Source: Streptomyces sp. SLBN-31 (lineage in GTDB: Bacteria; Actinomycetota; Actinomycetes; Streptomycetales; Streptomycetaceae). Taken from it: a stretch of 64,000 nt of DNA. Positions 25,866 through 34,905 of this stretch are shown in pieces. Below the pieces are notes generated by a model. The model made no database searches. It had not been told where the DNA came from and saw nothing but the letters and a program-made list of their open reading frames with translations. Position 1 is the stretch's first letter. The number at the start of each line of letters is the position of its first letter. The stretch lies in contig NZ_VFNC01000002.1 of assembly GCF_006715395.1 (NCBI RefSeq), positions 3,224,001 through 3,288,000 on the forward strand, in the 5' to 3' direction. Made by a program: the position numbers and the translations under genes.

Positions 25866-27374
25866 TCAGATGTCCGTCGCCTCCGTGATCCCCCGCCAGA
25901 CGGCGGGCAGCGCCAGCTCCGCGGCCGCCGCCCGCCGCTCCTCGCGCCCGTAGAGCACCCCGTACGTGAACGAGCTCTCCCCCGCCGCGTGCGCCACGGC
26001 CGACAGCTCGCGCAGGCTCTGGCGGGCCATGACGCTGTCCTGGTGGTCGCCGAGCAGGGTCTGGACCGACTTCATCGACTTGACCAGGGCGGACGCGCGG
26101 TCGCCGAGGGCGCCCACGGCGGCTTCCGCCGAGTAGCGGGCCCGCTTGGCCTTCTTGCGGGACTCGTGCAGCGCCAGGTCGCGCTCGGTGCCGGGGTCGA
26201 GGGCGACGGCGCGTTCCACGAGCTCCGCCAGTTTCCCGAAGTCCTTGCGTACGGCCTTGGAGATCACCCTCTCCGGCTTTCCACCGGCCGCCTTCAGGAA
26301 GGGCGGCTGGTCGACCAGCGCGTCCAGGGTGTCGAGCAGGGCCAGGTACCGCGCGGAGTCCAGTACGCCGGTCAGCCGCCGGCGGGAGCCGCCGCGCCGG
26401 GCGTTCGCCCACCGCCGCAGGCGGGTGCGGACGGGGCCGGTGACCAGCGTCCGGGGCAGTCCGTCGAGGGCCGTCGACAGGCGCTCGGCGAGGACCTCGC
26501 TGTCCCGTCCCACCCCGAGTTCACCGGCCAGCCACTTGAGTTCCTCGCCGACGGGATCGGTGATCGTGCGGTCGAGGACCTTCGCGTAGCTGCGGAAGGC
26601 GCTGCGCATACGGCGGGTGGCGACGCGCATGCGGTGCAGGGCGTCGTGGACGTCCCTCCGTACCGCCGGGTCGAGGGCGACGATGGTGTCCCGCTGTTCG
26701 CGGACGTAGGCGAGGACGTGGTCGCCGGCGGTCACCGGCGGGGGCGGGGTCGGCATGCCGCTGCGGCGCTTCTTCTTCGGCGCCGTCTCCGTCAGCGCCC
26801 GGGCGAGCTTCGAGGCCGACCCGGAGGGCCGTACGCCCGCCTTGCGCAGTCGTTTGTCGACCTTGTCGAGGAAGGCGGGGTCGCCGTCGTCGGCGAGTTC
26901 CACCTCCAGTTCCGTCCACTGGGCGGTGCCGCCGGCGCCGGTGAGCCGTTCGGCGTGCACGGCGTCCACGCTGACCTCGGCCAGGACGCGGCCCGTGGCG
27001 TCGACGAGGTCGCTGACGTCGCGGTCGGAGCGCAGCCGGACCACGGGCAGCACTTCGGCGTCGCGGGCCCTGGAGCGGATCAGTCCGGCGAGGACGCGCG
27101 GGAGGGTGTCGGAGAGCGGGGCGCGGATCTCGTCCCGCACGCCCGGGGAGACGGGGAACTTCAGGTGCCAGCCGGCGTCCGCGCCACCGGTGCGGCGGCG
27201 CAGCGTGATCGAGGCGGCGGCGAGTCGCTCGTCCGCGGTGTCGTAGTAGGTGGCGTCCAGGTGGGCGACGCCCTTGTCTACGACGGCGTCGACACCCGCG
27301 ACGCCGGTCAGGTCGGGCAGCCCGCTGTCGTCGGACTCGTACTTGCGCTCGATCTCGCGTTTTGTGTCCGCCAT
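25866..27374 (-). CDS. CYTH and CHAD domain protein
   Basis: A 502-residue protein with an N-terminal CYTH tunnel-fold domain (ExExK signature E7-I-E9-R-K11, residues 1-205) and a C-terminal CHAD helical domain (from about 220: DAVLHRMR-like DALHRMRVATRRMRS, HESRKKAKRARY). CYTH domains hydrolyse triphosphates, and CHAD domains bind polyphosphate through conserved His/Arg/Lys, so a role in polyphosphate or triphosphate metabolism is likely. A PKKKRRSG linker joins them. It lies 54 bp upstream of the rodA stop region on the same strand, downstream in transcription order. Confidence 0.92.
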   Translation of the reverse strand: MADTKREIERKYESDDSGLPDLTGVAGVDAVVDKGVAHLDATYYDTADERLAAASITLRRRTGGADAGWHLKFPVSPGVRDEIRAPLSDTLPRVLAGLIRSRARDAEVLPVVRLRSDRDVSDLVDATGRVLAEVSVDAVHAERLTGAGGTAQWTELEVELADDGDPAFLDKVDKRLRKAGVRPSGSASKLARALTETAPKKKRRSGMPTPPPPVTAGDHVLAYVREQRDTIVALDPAVRRDVHDALHRMRVATRRMRSAFRSYAKVLDRTITDPVGEELKWLAGELGVGRDSEVLAERLSTALDGLPRTLVTGPVRTRLRRWANARRGGSRRRLTGVLDSARYLALLDTLDALVDQPPFLKAAGGKPERVISKAVRKDFGKLAELVERAVALDPGTERDLALHESRKKAKRARYSAEAAVGALGDRASALVKSMKSVQTLLGDHQDSVMARQSLRELSAVAHAAGESSFTYGVLYGREERRAAAAELALPAVWRGITEATDI

Positions 27375-27428
27375 GACCCGAATCTAGTGGGATCCGGGTC
27401 AGGGCGGCAGGGCCGATGGGGCCGACGG

Positions 27429-28628
27429 TCAGGCGGACATGGGTCTCTGCACCTTGATCGACTGCAGTAGGCCGACGGCCATCCACACGGCGAACATCGA
27501 CGAGCCGCCGTAGGACACGAAGGGCAGTGGCAGGCCGGTGACGGGCATGATCCCGAGGGTCATGCCGATGTTCTCGAACGCCTGGAAGGCGAACCAGGCG
27601 ACGATGCCGGCGGCCACGATCGTGCCGTAGAGCTCCGTCGAGTCGCGCGCGATGCGGCAGGCGCGCCACAGGACCACGCCGAGCAGGAGGATGATCAGGC
27701 CCGCGCCGACGAAGCCGAGCTCCTCCCCCGCGACGGTGAACACGAAGTCGGTCTGCTGCTCGGGCACGAACTGGCCGGTGGTCTGCGAGCCGTGGAAGAG
27801 CCCGGCGCCGGTGAGGCCGCCCGAACCGATCGCGATGCGGGCCTGGTTGGTGTTGTAGCCGACTCCGGCCGGGTCGAGGCTGGGGTTCGCGAAGGCCGCG
27901 AACCGCGCGATCTGGTACTCGTCCAGGATGTGCAGCTGCCAGATGGCGGTGCAGCCGACGACACCGGCGGTGATCATGCCGAAGATCCAGCGGTTGGAGG
28001 CGCCGGAGGCGAGCAGCACGCCCAGGATGATCGTCACCAGGACCAGGACCGTGCCGAGGTCGGGCATGAGCAGCACGATCAGGATGGGTACGGCGGCCAT
28101 GCCCAGCGCCTGCAGGACCGTGCGGTGGTCGGGGTACTGCTTGTCGCCCGCGTCGACCCGGGCCGAGAGCAGCATCGCCATGCCCAGGATGATCGTGATC
28201 TTCACGAACTCGGCGGGCTGCAGCGAGAATCCGCCGCCGAAGACGATCCAGTTGCGGCTGCCGTTGATGGTGGCGCCGAGCGGGGTGAGGACCAGCAGCA
28301 CCCCGAACAGGGAGATGCCGTAGAGGATCGGGACGGCGGTGCGCAGGGTGCGGTGGCCGAGCCAGATCGTGCCGACCATCAGGGCGAGCCCGATGCCGGT
28401 GTTCATGATGTGCCGGATCAGGAAGTAGTACGGGTCGCCCTGGTTGATCTCCGTGCGGTTGCGGGTCGCGGAGAACACAAGGAGCGAGCCGAGGCCGGAC
28501 AGGGCGAGGCCCGACAGCAGCATCGGCCAGTCCAGGCGGCGGGTGACCGAATCGCGGGCGAGGACCCGCGTCCAGCCGGCCCGCTCGGGTCCGTACCCGG
28601 AGACGGAGAAGCTGTTGGCACCGGTCAT
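27429..28628 (-). CDS. rodA: FtsW/RodA/SpoVE family peptidoglycan polymerase
   Basis: A 399-residue SEDS protein with about ten membrane segments. SEDS proteins polymerise lipid II together with a class B penicillin-binding protein. Motifs: NGSRNWIVFGGGFSLQPAEFVK (split as NGSRNW and SLQPAE), MPDLGT, and GLPLPFVSYGGSSM near the C-terminus. The ATG overlaps the mrdA stop (ATGA), so the pair is translationally coupled, and GGAGG lies eight bases before it. In S. coelicolor the gene here (sfr) is needed for sporulation-related wall growth. Confidence 0.95.
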   Translation of the reverse strand: MTGANSFSVSGYGPERAGWTRVLARDSVTRRLDWPMLLSGLALSGLGSLLVFSATRNRTEINQGDPYYFLIRHIMNTGIGLALMVGTIWLGHRTLRTAVPILYGISLFGVLLVLTPLGATINGSRNWIVFGGGFSLQPAEFVKITIILGMAMLLSARVDAGDKQYPDHRTVLQALGMAAVPILIVLLMPDLGTVLVLVTIILGVLLASGASNRWIFGMITAGVVGCTAIWQLHILDEYQIARFAAFANPSLDPAGVGYNTNQARIAIGSGGLTGAGLFHGSQTTGQFVPEQQTDFVFTVAGEELGFVGAGLIILLLGVVLWRACRIARDSTELYGTIVAAGIVAWFAFQAFENIGMTLGIMPVTGLPLPFVSYGGSSMFAVWMAVGLLQSIKVQRPMSA

Positions 28629-30877
28629 GTGAGCATCCTCCGGCTTCCCCTTCTGCGCGGCCTGCGGCGGGTGTTGCGGTTGGTCGCGGTGGGCGAGGCG
28701 GTGGTCGCGCCCGGCTGGGTCCCGTCGGGGGACGTGGCGCCTTCCTCGTCGGCCTTCTGCAGGTCCTTGACCGGGTCCTTGGCGACCTTCGGGGAGGCGA
28801 TGGTGCCGTCCGCCTTGATCTTCGGCAGGCCCTTCTGCGGGGTCGGCAGCAGCGCCTTCTTCTTGTCGATGGAGCCGTCGGACTGGACGCCGTACATCGA
28901 GCTGTAGATGTTGCGCACGGCCTCACCGGAGGCGCCGGAACCCGTACCGGCCTGGGCGATGGTCATGACGACCGTGTAGTCCTTGGAGTACGTGGCGAGC
29001 CACGAGGTGGTCTGCTTGCCGTAGACCTCAGCGGTACCGGTCTTGGCGTGCAGCTCGATCTTGTCCTGCGGCCAGCCCTGGAACTTCCAGGCCGCGGTAC
29101 CGCTGGTGATGACGCCTGCGAGGGCCTTGTCCATGCCCTTGAGGGTGGCCTTGCTGACCGGCAGCTTCGCCTTGACCTTCGGCTTGATCTCCTGGACGGT
29201 CTTGCCGTCGGCGCTGACGACGGCCTTGCCGATGGTGGGGACGTACTCCGTGCCGCCGTTGGCGAGCGCCCCGTAGATCATGGCCTCCTGGATCGGCGTG
29301 ACGAGCGTGTCGCCCTGGCCGATGGAGTAGTTGATGGAGTCACCCTCGCGCATCTTGTTGCCCTCGAGGCAGTTCTCGTAGGCGATCTTCTCGACGTACG
29401 AGCCGTCCTTCTTGCCCGTCTTGCACCAGGCGTCCTTGTTGGCCTTCCAGTAGGACTCCTTCCACTGGCGGTCGGGGACGCGGCCGGTGACCTCGTTCGG
29501 CAGGTCTACGCCGGTCTCCTTGCCGAGGCCGAACTGGTGGGCGGCCTTGTAGAAGTAGTCCTTGGGCTGGCCCTTCTTGGGGTTGATGCCGCCGTCCTTC
29601 TTCCACTGCTGGTCGGCCAGGCCGTAGAAGACGGTGTCGCAGGAGACCTCCAGGGCGCGGCCCAGGGAGATCGGGCCGAAGTTCTCGCCCTCGAAGTTCT
29701 TGAAGACCTGGCCGCCCACCGAGTACGAGCTGGTGCAGGGGTAGCCGCCGTCCCACACGTAGCCGGCCTCGACCGCGGCGGCCGTGGAGACCACCTTGAA
29801 GGTCGAACCGGGCGCGGACTGACCCTGTATGGCCCGGTTGAGCAGCGGGTAGTCGGACTTCTTGCCGGTGAGCGCCTTGTAGTCCTTGGCGGAGATGCCG
29901 CCCACCCACACGTTCGGGTCGTACGTCGGCGCGGACGCCATGGCGACGATGCGGCCGGTCTTGGCCTCCATGACGACGACGGCGCCGGAGTCGGCCTTGT
30001 AGTTCTCGCCGGTGATCTTGTCGAACTGCTCGCGGGCCTTCTTCATCGCCTCGTTCAGCTCGTACTCGGCGACGCGCTGGACGCGGGAGTCGATGCTGGT
30101 GACGAGGTTCGCGCCGGGCTGGGCGGCGTCGGACTTGGCCTTGCCGATGACGCGGCCGAGGTTGTCGACCTCGTAGCGGGTGACGCCGGCCTTGCCGCGC
30201 AGTGCCTTGTCGTACTGGCGCTCCAGGCCCGAGCGGCCGACCTGGTCGGAGCGCAGGTAGGGCGAGTCGGTGTCCTTGGCCTGCTGGATCTCGTCGTCGG
30301 TGACCGGGGAGAGATAGCCGAGGACCTGGGCGGTGTTGGCCTTGCCGGGGGCCGGGTAGCGGCGCACGGCCTCGGGCTCGGCGGTGATGCCGGGGAAGTC
30401 CTCGGAGCGCTCGCGAATCTGCAGGGCCTGACGCGGGGTGGCCTCGTCGGTGATGGGGATCGGCTGGTACGGCGAGCCGTTCCAGCACGGCTGCGGGGTC
30501 TTGGCGTCGCACAGCCGGACCTTCTGCATGACGTCGGCGGGCTTCATGCCCAGGACGCCGGCCAGCTTGGTCAGGACGGCCTTGCCGTCGTCCTTCATCT
30601 TCAGCAGGTCGGTGCGGGAGGCGGAGACCACGAGCCGGGTCTCGTTGTCCGCGATCGGCACTCCGCGCGCGTCCAGGATGGAGCCGCGCACGGCGGGCTC
30701 GACGACCTGCTGGACGTGGTTGCCGGATGCCTCCTTCTGGTACGAGGCGCCCTCGCGGATCTGCAGGTACCACAGGCGGCCGCCAAGGGTGCCGAGCAGG
30801 GAGAGGACGAGGATCTGGATGACGACGAGACGGATCTGGACGCGTGGCGTCCGTCCGGTCTCGGGAATGTTGGTCAC
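28625..30877 (-). CDS. mrdA: Penicillin-binding protein 2 (class B transpeptidase)
   Basis: A 750-residue bitopic membrane protein. One N-terminal TM segment (LVVIQILVLSLLGTLGG) is followed by the PBP dimerisation domain (RGSILDARGVPIADN) and a transpeptidase domain with SAPGSTFK (serine nucleophile near residue 357), SCD in the SxN position near 412, and KTGTAE near 612. The C-terminus is a Thr/Arg-rich tail ending in a basic run, unusual for the family. The GTG start has a GGGGAGG SD. It partners RodA in lateral and spore wall synthesis. Confidence 0.95.
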   Translation of the reverse strand: MTNIPETGRTPRVQIRLVVIQILVLSLLGTLGGRLWYLQIREGASYQKEASGNHVQQVVEPAVRGSILDARGVPIADNETRLVVSASRTDLLKMKDDGKAVLTKLAGVLGMKPADVMQKVRLCDAKTPQPCWNGSPYQPIPITDEATPRQALQIRERSEDFPGITAEPEAVRRYPAPGKANTAQVLGYLSPVTDDEIQQAKDTDSPYLRSDQVGRSGLERQYDKALRGKAGVTRYEVDNLGRVIGKAKSDAAQPGANLVTSIDSRVQRVAEYELNEAMKKAREQFDKITGENYKADSGAVVVMEAKTGRIVAMASAPTYDPNVWVGGISAKDYKALTGKKSDYPLLNRAIQGQSAPGSTFKVVSTAAAVEAGYVWDGGYPCTSSYSVGGQVFKNFEGENFGPISLGRALEVSCDTVFYGLADQQWKKDGGINPKKGQPKDYFYKAAHQFGLGKETGVDLPNEVTGRVPDRQWKESYWKANKDAWCKTGKKDGSYVEKIAYENCLEGNKMREGDSINYSIGQGDTLVTPIQEAMIYGALANGGTEYVPTIGKAVVSADGKTVQEIKPKVKAKLPVSKATLKGMDKALAGVITSGTAAWKFQGWPQDKIELHAKTGTAEVYGKQTTSWLATYSKDYTVVMTIAQAGTGSGASGEAVRNIYSSMYGVQSDGSIDKKKALLPTPQKGLPKIKADGTIASPKVAKDPVKDLQKADEEGATSPDGTQPGATTASPTATNRNTRRRPRRRGSRRMLT

Positions 30878-30993
30878 GTGGGCTGCCTCCCCCTCTCAGT
30901 GCGCGAATGTGTGAGCGCGTACGCATGATGAACGACGGACCTGTGAGGCGCCGTTCCGCGAAAAGTGCCCCGTTCGGGTGAACTGACCCGCTC

Positions 30994-31674
30994 TCACAGC
31001 CGCTTGACCCCCTTGATGCGTCCCACCCGGGCGGTGCGCGTGCGCGCCTTGGTCTTCAGACCGCCGAGGCCGCCGCGCTGGCCGCCGATCTTCAGGCCGG
31101 TGCCGGCGGAGATCCAGCCGGAGGAGATGTCGGTGGCCTTCTTGCTCGAGGAGTTGGTCTCGGCGAGCGGGTCGTTGTCCGCGCGCCGGGCCAGGGCCAT
31201 GATTCCGGGGACCACGAAGGGGGCGAGCAGCAGGTCGTACAGGGCGGCCGTGAACAGCAGGCCGACGAGGCCCACATGACGGGCGGCGGTGTCGCCGACG
31301 AGGGCGCCCACCCCGGCGTACAGCAGGGTGGAGCCGATGGCGGCGGCGACCACGACGACCATGGGGCCGGTGGCCGACTTGAGTCTGCCGTTCTCCGGTT
31401 TGATCAGGCCGGCGAGGTAGCCGATGACGCACAGGACCAGGGCGTAGCGGCCGGCCGCGTGGTCGGCCGGGGGCGCGAGGTCGGCGAGCAGGCCGGCGCC
31501 GAAGCCGACGAGGGCGCCGCCGACATGGCCGTAGACCATGGCCAGGCCCAGGACGGTCAGGAGCAGCAAGTCGGGTACGGCGCCGGGGAGATGGAGCCGG
31601 GACAGGACGCTCACCTGGATCACCAGGGCGAGGACCACCAGTGCCGAGGAGAGCAGGATCCGGTTGACACGCAT
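30994..31674 (-). CDS. mreD: Rod shape-determining protein MreD
   Basis: A 226-residue membrane protein. Five to six hydrophobic segments in the first 165 residues match MreD. A 60-residue basic tail rich in Gly/Lys/Arg (LKIGGQRGGLGGLKTKARTR) extends beyond the usual length. AGGAG SD precedes the ATG. It lies 19 bp after mreC and 116 bp before mrdA. It is part of the elongasome linked in Streptomyces to spore-wall synthesis. Confidence 0.93.
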   Translation of the reverse strand: MRVNRILLSSALVVLALVIQVSVLSRLHLPGAVPDLLLLTVLGLAMVYGHVGGALVGFGAGLLADLAPPADHAAGRYALVLCVIGYLAGLIKPENGRLKSATGPMVVVVAAAIGSTLLYAGVGALVGDTAARHVGLVGLLFTAALYDLLLAPFVVPGIMALARRADNDPLAETNSSSKKATDISSGWISAGTGLKIGGQRGGLGGLKTKARTRTARVGRIKGVKRL

Positions 31675-31693
31675 GGGGATTCAGCTCCTACTG

Positions 31694-32656
31694 CTACGGG
31701 GTCGGGCCGTTGGTGGGCGCGTTCGCCGAGGGGGTGACCGTGACGGTGACGGTCGGCGTCGGGGTCGGCTTTGGCTTCTTCGGCAGCACCGTGTCGCGGG
31801 GGTCCTTCTTCGGGGCCTCGACGACGATGCCGACGATGTCGAGCTTGGTGAAACCGACGTACGGCGTGACGTAGATGGTCCGGGTCAGGCCGCCCTCGGA
31901 GGGCTGGACGCGGGAGACCACGCCGACCGGGACGCCGGGCACGAAGGGCTTGTCGGCCTGGGAGCCGAAGGTGACGAGCCGGTCGCCCTTTTTCACCTCG
32001 GCCTTGCCGTTGAGGAGTTCGACGCGCAGCGGCCGGTCGCCCTGGCCGGAGGCGAAGCCGAGTTCGTCGCTGTTCTCCATGCGGGTGCCGACGGTGAAGT
32101 CGGGGTCGTTGGCGAGCAGGACGGTGGAGGTGCTCGGGCCGACGGTCGTCACGCGTCCGACCAGGCCGTCGCCGTTGAGGACCGTCATGTCCCGCTTGAT
32201 GCCGTCGTCGGCGCCGGCGTCGATGGTGATGGTCCAGGAGAAGCCCTGGGCCGCTCCTATGGCGATGACCTGGGCGCCCTTGATGCCGTACTGCCCCTCG
32301 CCGGCGATCTTCAGCATCTTGTCGAGCTGCTTGAGGCGGCTGGCGTTGCGGTCGTCGCTGCCGAGCTTCGCCTTGAGGGCCGCGTTCTCCTTCTCCAGCC
32401 GGGCGAGCCGGTCGTGCTTGGTGCCGGAGTCGCGGATCGCGGAGACGGCGTTGCCGACCGGGTCGACCGCCGCCGACACGCCGTTCTCGATCGGGCCGAA
32501 GGCCGCGGCCGCCGCCCGGCGGGCACCGTCGACCGGTGAGTCCTCCCCGCCGCGGATGTCCACGGTGATCAGCGCGAACGCGACGGCGATCAACAGCACC
32601 AGGAGCAGCCGGCTCTCTCTCGTGTCCCTCACGTGCGGCGGCCGTGCCTTCCTCAT
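31694..32656 (-). CDS. mreC: Rod shape-determining protein MreC
   Basis: A 320-residue bitopic protein. A short cytoplasmic N-terminus is followed by one TM (LLLVLLIAVAFALITVDI), a coiled coil (DRLARLEKENAALKAKL), then the periplasmic double beta-barrel with VIAIGAAQGFSWTITIDAGADDG-type motif and MTVLNGDGLVGRV. The C-terminus is a Pro/Thr/Val-rich tail. The ATG has only a weak SD. It is separated from mreB by a strong hairpin, so it may rely on a separate promoter or on read-through. Confidence 0.94.
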   Translation of the reverse strand: MRKARPPHVRDTRESRLLLVLLIAVAFALITVDIRGGEDSPVDGARRAAAAAFGPIENGVSAAVDPVGNAVSAIRDSGTKHDRLARLEKENAALKAKLGSDDRNASRLKQLDKMLKIAGEGQYGIKGAQVIAIGAAQGFSWTITIDAGADDGIKRDMTVLNGDGLVGRVTTVGPSTSTVLLANDPDFTVGTRMENSDELGFASGQGDRPLRVELLNGKAEVKKGDRLVTFGSQADKPFVPGVPVGVVSRVQPSEGGLTRTIYVTPYVGFTKLDIVGIVVEAPKKDPRDTVLPKKPKPTPTPTVTVTVTPSANAPTNGPTP

Positions 32657-32727
32657 AGGAATGTGCGGGTGTTCAGGTTTTTTCGGGGCGGAGGCTTACG
32701 CGTGAGCTTATGCCTCTATATCAACGA

Positions 32728-32763
32728 TCCGCCGTACGAGAGGAGATCATCTCGTACGGCGGA
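32728..32763 (-). terminator. Strong hairpin between mreB and mreC
   Basis: TCCGCCGTACGAGA (32728-32741) pairs perfectly with TCTCGTACGGCGGA (32750-32763): a 14-bp stem with an 8-nt loop, 14 bp beyond the mreB stop. There is no run of U after it. It probably reduces mreC-mreD transcription relative to mreB. Confidence 0.8.
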
Positions 32764-32777
32764 ATCGAAGAGTTACG

Positions 32778-33809
32778 TCATCTGCGCGGCTGGGCGTCCA
32801 GCACCTGCTGGAGCGCCTCGAACTCCTCCACGCACTTGCCGGAGCCGAGCGCCACGCTGTCCAGCGGGTCCTCGGCGATGTGGATCGGCATGCCGGTCTC
32901 GCGCCGCAGCCGCTCGTCGAGACCGCGCAGCAGGGCCCCGCCGCCGGTCAGAACGATTCCGCGGTCCATGATGTCGCCGGACAGCTCCGGCGGGCACTTG
33001 TCGAGGGTCGTCTTGACGGCGTCGACGATCGCGTTGACCGGTTCCTCGATGGCCTTGCGCACCTCGGCGGCCGAGATGACGACGGTCTTGGGCAGCCCGG
33101 ACACCAGGTCCCGGCCGCGGATTTCGGTGTGTTCGTCAGCGTCGAGGTCGTACGCCGAACCGATCGTGATCTTGATCTGCTCGGCCGTCCGCTCACCCAG
33201 AAGGAGGCTGTACTCCTTCTTGATGTGCTGGATGATCGCGTTGTCCAGCTCGTCGCCCGCGACGCGGATGGACTGGGCGGTGACGATGCCGCCCAGCGAG
33301 ATGACCGCGACCTCCGTCGTGCCGCCGCCGATGTCCACCACCATGTTGCCCGTGGCCTCGTGGACCGGCAGGCCGGAGCCGATGGCCGCGGCCATGGGCT
33401 CCTCGATGATGTGCACCTGGCGGGCGCCGGCCTGGGACGACGCCTCGATGACGGCGCGGCGCTCGACGCCGGTGATACCCGAGGGCACACAGACGACGAC
33501 CCGCGGACGAGCCAGGTACCGCCGCTTGTGGATCTTCAGGATGAAGTACCGGAGCATCCGCTCGGTGATCTCGAAGTCGGCGATCACGCCGTCCTTCAGC
33601 GGGCGGACGGCGACGATGTTGCCGGGCGTGCGGCCGATCATCTTCTTCGCTTCGGCGCCGACCGCGAGGATGCCACCGGTGTTCGTGTTGATCGCGACTA
33701 CGGACGGCTCGTTGAGTACGATCCCGCGACCCCTGACGTACACCAGCGTGTTGGCGGTCCCGAGGTCGACAGCCATGTCACGGCCGATGAACGACATTGA
33801 GTTCCCCAT
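32778..33809 (-). CDS. mreB: Rod shape-determining protein MreB (actin homologue)
   Basis: A 343-residue actin-like ATPase. [20 protein letters not shown] is the phosphate-1 region, [11 protein letters not shown] is phosphate 2, and [11 protein letters not shown] is the adenosine motif. The ATG at 33809 (MGNSMSF) is chosen because it fits the family N-terminus; the open frame further upstream gives an Arg/Lys/Pro-rich leader without support. In Streptomyces MreB localises to sporulation septa and supports spore-wall integrity rather than tip growth. Confidence 0.97.
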   Translation of the reverse strand: MGNSMSFIGRDMAVDLGTANTLVYVRGRGIVLNEPSVVAINTNTGGILAVGAEAKKMIGRTPGNIVAVRPLKDGVIADFEITERMLRYFILKIHKRRYLARPRVVVCVPSGITGVERRAVIEASSQAGARQVHIIEEPMAAAIGSGLPVHEATGNMVVDIGGGTTEVAVISLGGIVTAQSIRVAGDELDNAIIQHIKKEYSLLLGERTAEQIKITIGSAYDLDADEHTEIRGRDLVSGLPKTVVISAAEVRKAIEEPVNAIVDAVKTTLDKCPPELSGDIMDRGIVLTGGGALLRGLDERLRRETGMPIHIAEDPLDSVALGSGKCVEEFEALQQVLDAQPRR

Positions 33810-34018
33810 CAGGATTCGTCTGGCCTTCCTGGGAGCTTTTGAGGGCTTTTCAGGTCGGCGAAGTGGGTGCTGTGACGTGAAGGCTTCCATCGTATCGGCG
33901 CCCGCACGGACACTGCGTAAGGGTCTCCGCCATTGTCAGCAGATGCTGGGTGCGTTCGCTTGGTGAGAGGGGCGTTCGGGGGTGCTCGTTCCCTCGATCG
34001 CCACGCATATGCCAGAAA

Positions 34019-34041
34019 GTCCGGGGGCACCGCCCCCGGAC
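34019..34041 (-). terminator. Rho-independent terminator of ndk
   Basis: A 10-bp GC stem (GTCCGGGGGC/GCCCCCGGAC) with a 3-nt loop, 22 bp beyond the ndk stop, followed on the minus strand by UUUCU. The rest of the 33810-34063 gap must hold the mreB promoter, which I could not place. Confidence 0.88.
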
Positions 34042-34063
34042 TCGCCGTTCCGCCGGGGCAGCG

Positions 34064-34477
34064 CTACGCGCGGCCCGGGAAGAAGATCTTCACCTCGCGC
34101 TCGGCGGACTCCTCGGAGTCGGAGGCGTGGATCAGGTTCTCGCGCACGATCACGCCGTAGTCGCCCCGGATGGAGCCCGGCGCGGCGGCGATCGGATCGG
34201 TCGGGCCGGCGAGCGCGCGCAGCCCCTCGATGACCCGCTCGCCCTCGACGATCAGCGCCACGACCGGGCCGGAGGCCATGAACTCAACCAGCGGCTCGTA
34301 GAAGGGCTTGCCCTTGTGCTCGCCGTAGTGCTGCTCCAGCGTCTCCTGGTCCAGCGTCCGCAGCTCCAGCGCGGTGATCTGCCAGCCGGCCTTGCGCTCG
34401 ATGCGGCTGATGATCTCGCCGGTCAGGCCACGGCGGACTGCGTCGGGCTTGAGCAGGACGAGGGTGCGCTGGCTCAC
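34064..34477 (-). CDS. ndk: Nucleoside diphosphate kinase
   Basis: A 137-residue enzyme that equilibrates NTP pools through a phosphohistidine. The catalytic histidine is His117 in ENLIHASDS. The N-terminus QRTLVLLKPDAVRRG and GSIRGDYG are canonical. The GTG start has AGGAG seven bases upstream. It stands as its own transcription unit, with a terminator immediately downstream. Confidence 0.98.
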   Translation of the reverse strand: MSQRTLVLLKPDAVRRGLTGEIISRIERKAGWQITALELRTLDQETLEQHYGEHKGKPFYEPLVEFMASGPVVALIVEGERVIEGLRALAGPTDPIAAAPGSIRGDYGVIVRENLIHASDSEESAEREVKIFFPGRA

Positions 34478-34544
34478 TGCGGGCTCCTAGCGATCAAGAG
34501 TCGTGCGGGGTGTTCGAAGATTACAGGGCGTGTCGGGGCCTTCG

Positions 34545-34901
34545 TCACGCAGCGTCAGGTGTGGAGGAGCCGCTCTGGGCCGCGAATCTGGCCTTCGCCT
34601 CGTCGATCTTCCTGCCGTAGTGCACCGACGCCCACCACAGGGCGGCGAAGACCGCGCCCAGGAAGAACATCGTCGGCACGATGAACCCGGAGGCGATCAG
34701 CGCGACCTGAAGGGCCCAGCCCAGCGCGATGCCGCCCGGGCGGGTCACCATGCCGCACAGCAGCAGGCACAGGAACATCGCGATGCCGCTGACCGTCCAC
34801 ACCGTCGAGGTGGACAGGTCCGGGTCCTTCATGGCGACCAGCCCGGCGAACCCGATCACGAAGAACTCGCCGATCAGCGTCGAGGAACACAGCGTACGCA
34901 C
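34545..34901 (-). CDS. DUF4233 membrane protein
   Basis: A 118-residue protein with three to four hydrophobic segments (FFVIGFAGLVAM, VWTVSGIAMFLCLLLCGM, GWALQVALIASGFIVPTMFFLGAVFAALWW), matching the DUF4233 family commonly found after folC in actinobacteria. The GTG at 34901 starts 4 bp after the folC stop, so translational coupling is likely; a GGAGG lies within the folC end. Function unknown. Confidence 0.85.
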   Translation of the reverse strand: MRTLCSSTLIGEFFVIGFAGLVAMKDPDLSTSTVWTVSGIAMFLCLLLCGMVTRPGGIALGWALQVALIASGFIVPTMFFLGAVFAALWWASVHYGRKIDEAKARFAAQSGSSTPDAA

Positions 34902-34905
34902 GGTG

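Noticed and set aside
30965..30990. GTTCACCCGAAC sequence between mreD and mrdA, considered as a PHO box
   Set aside because: Only one half-site resembles the consensus; no second direct repeat follows, and the genes are not phosphate-related.
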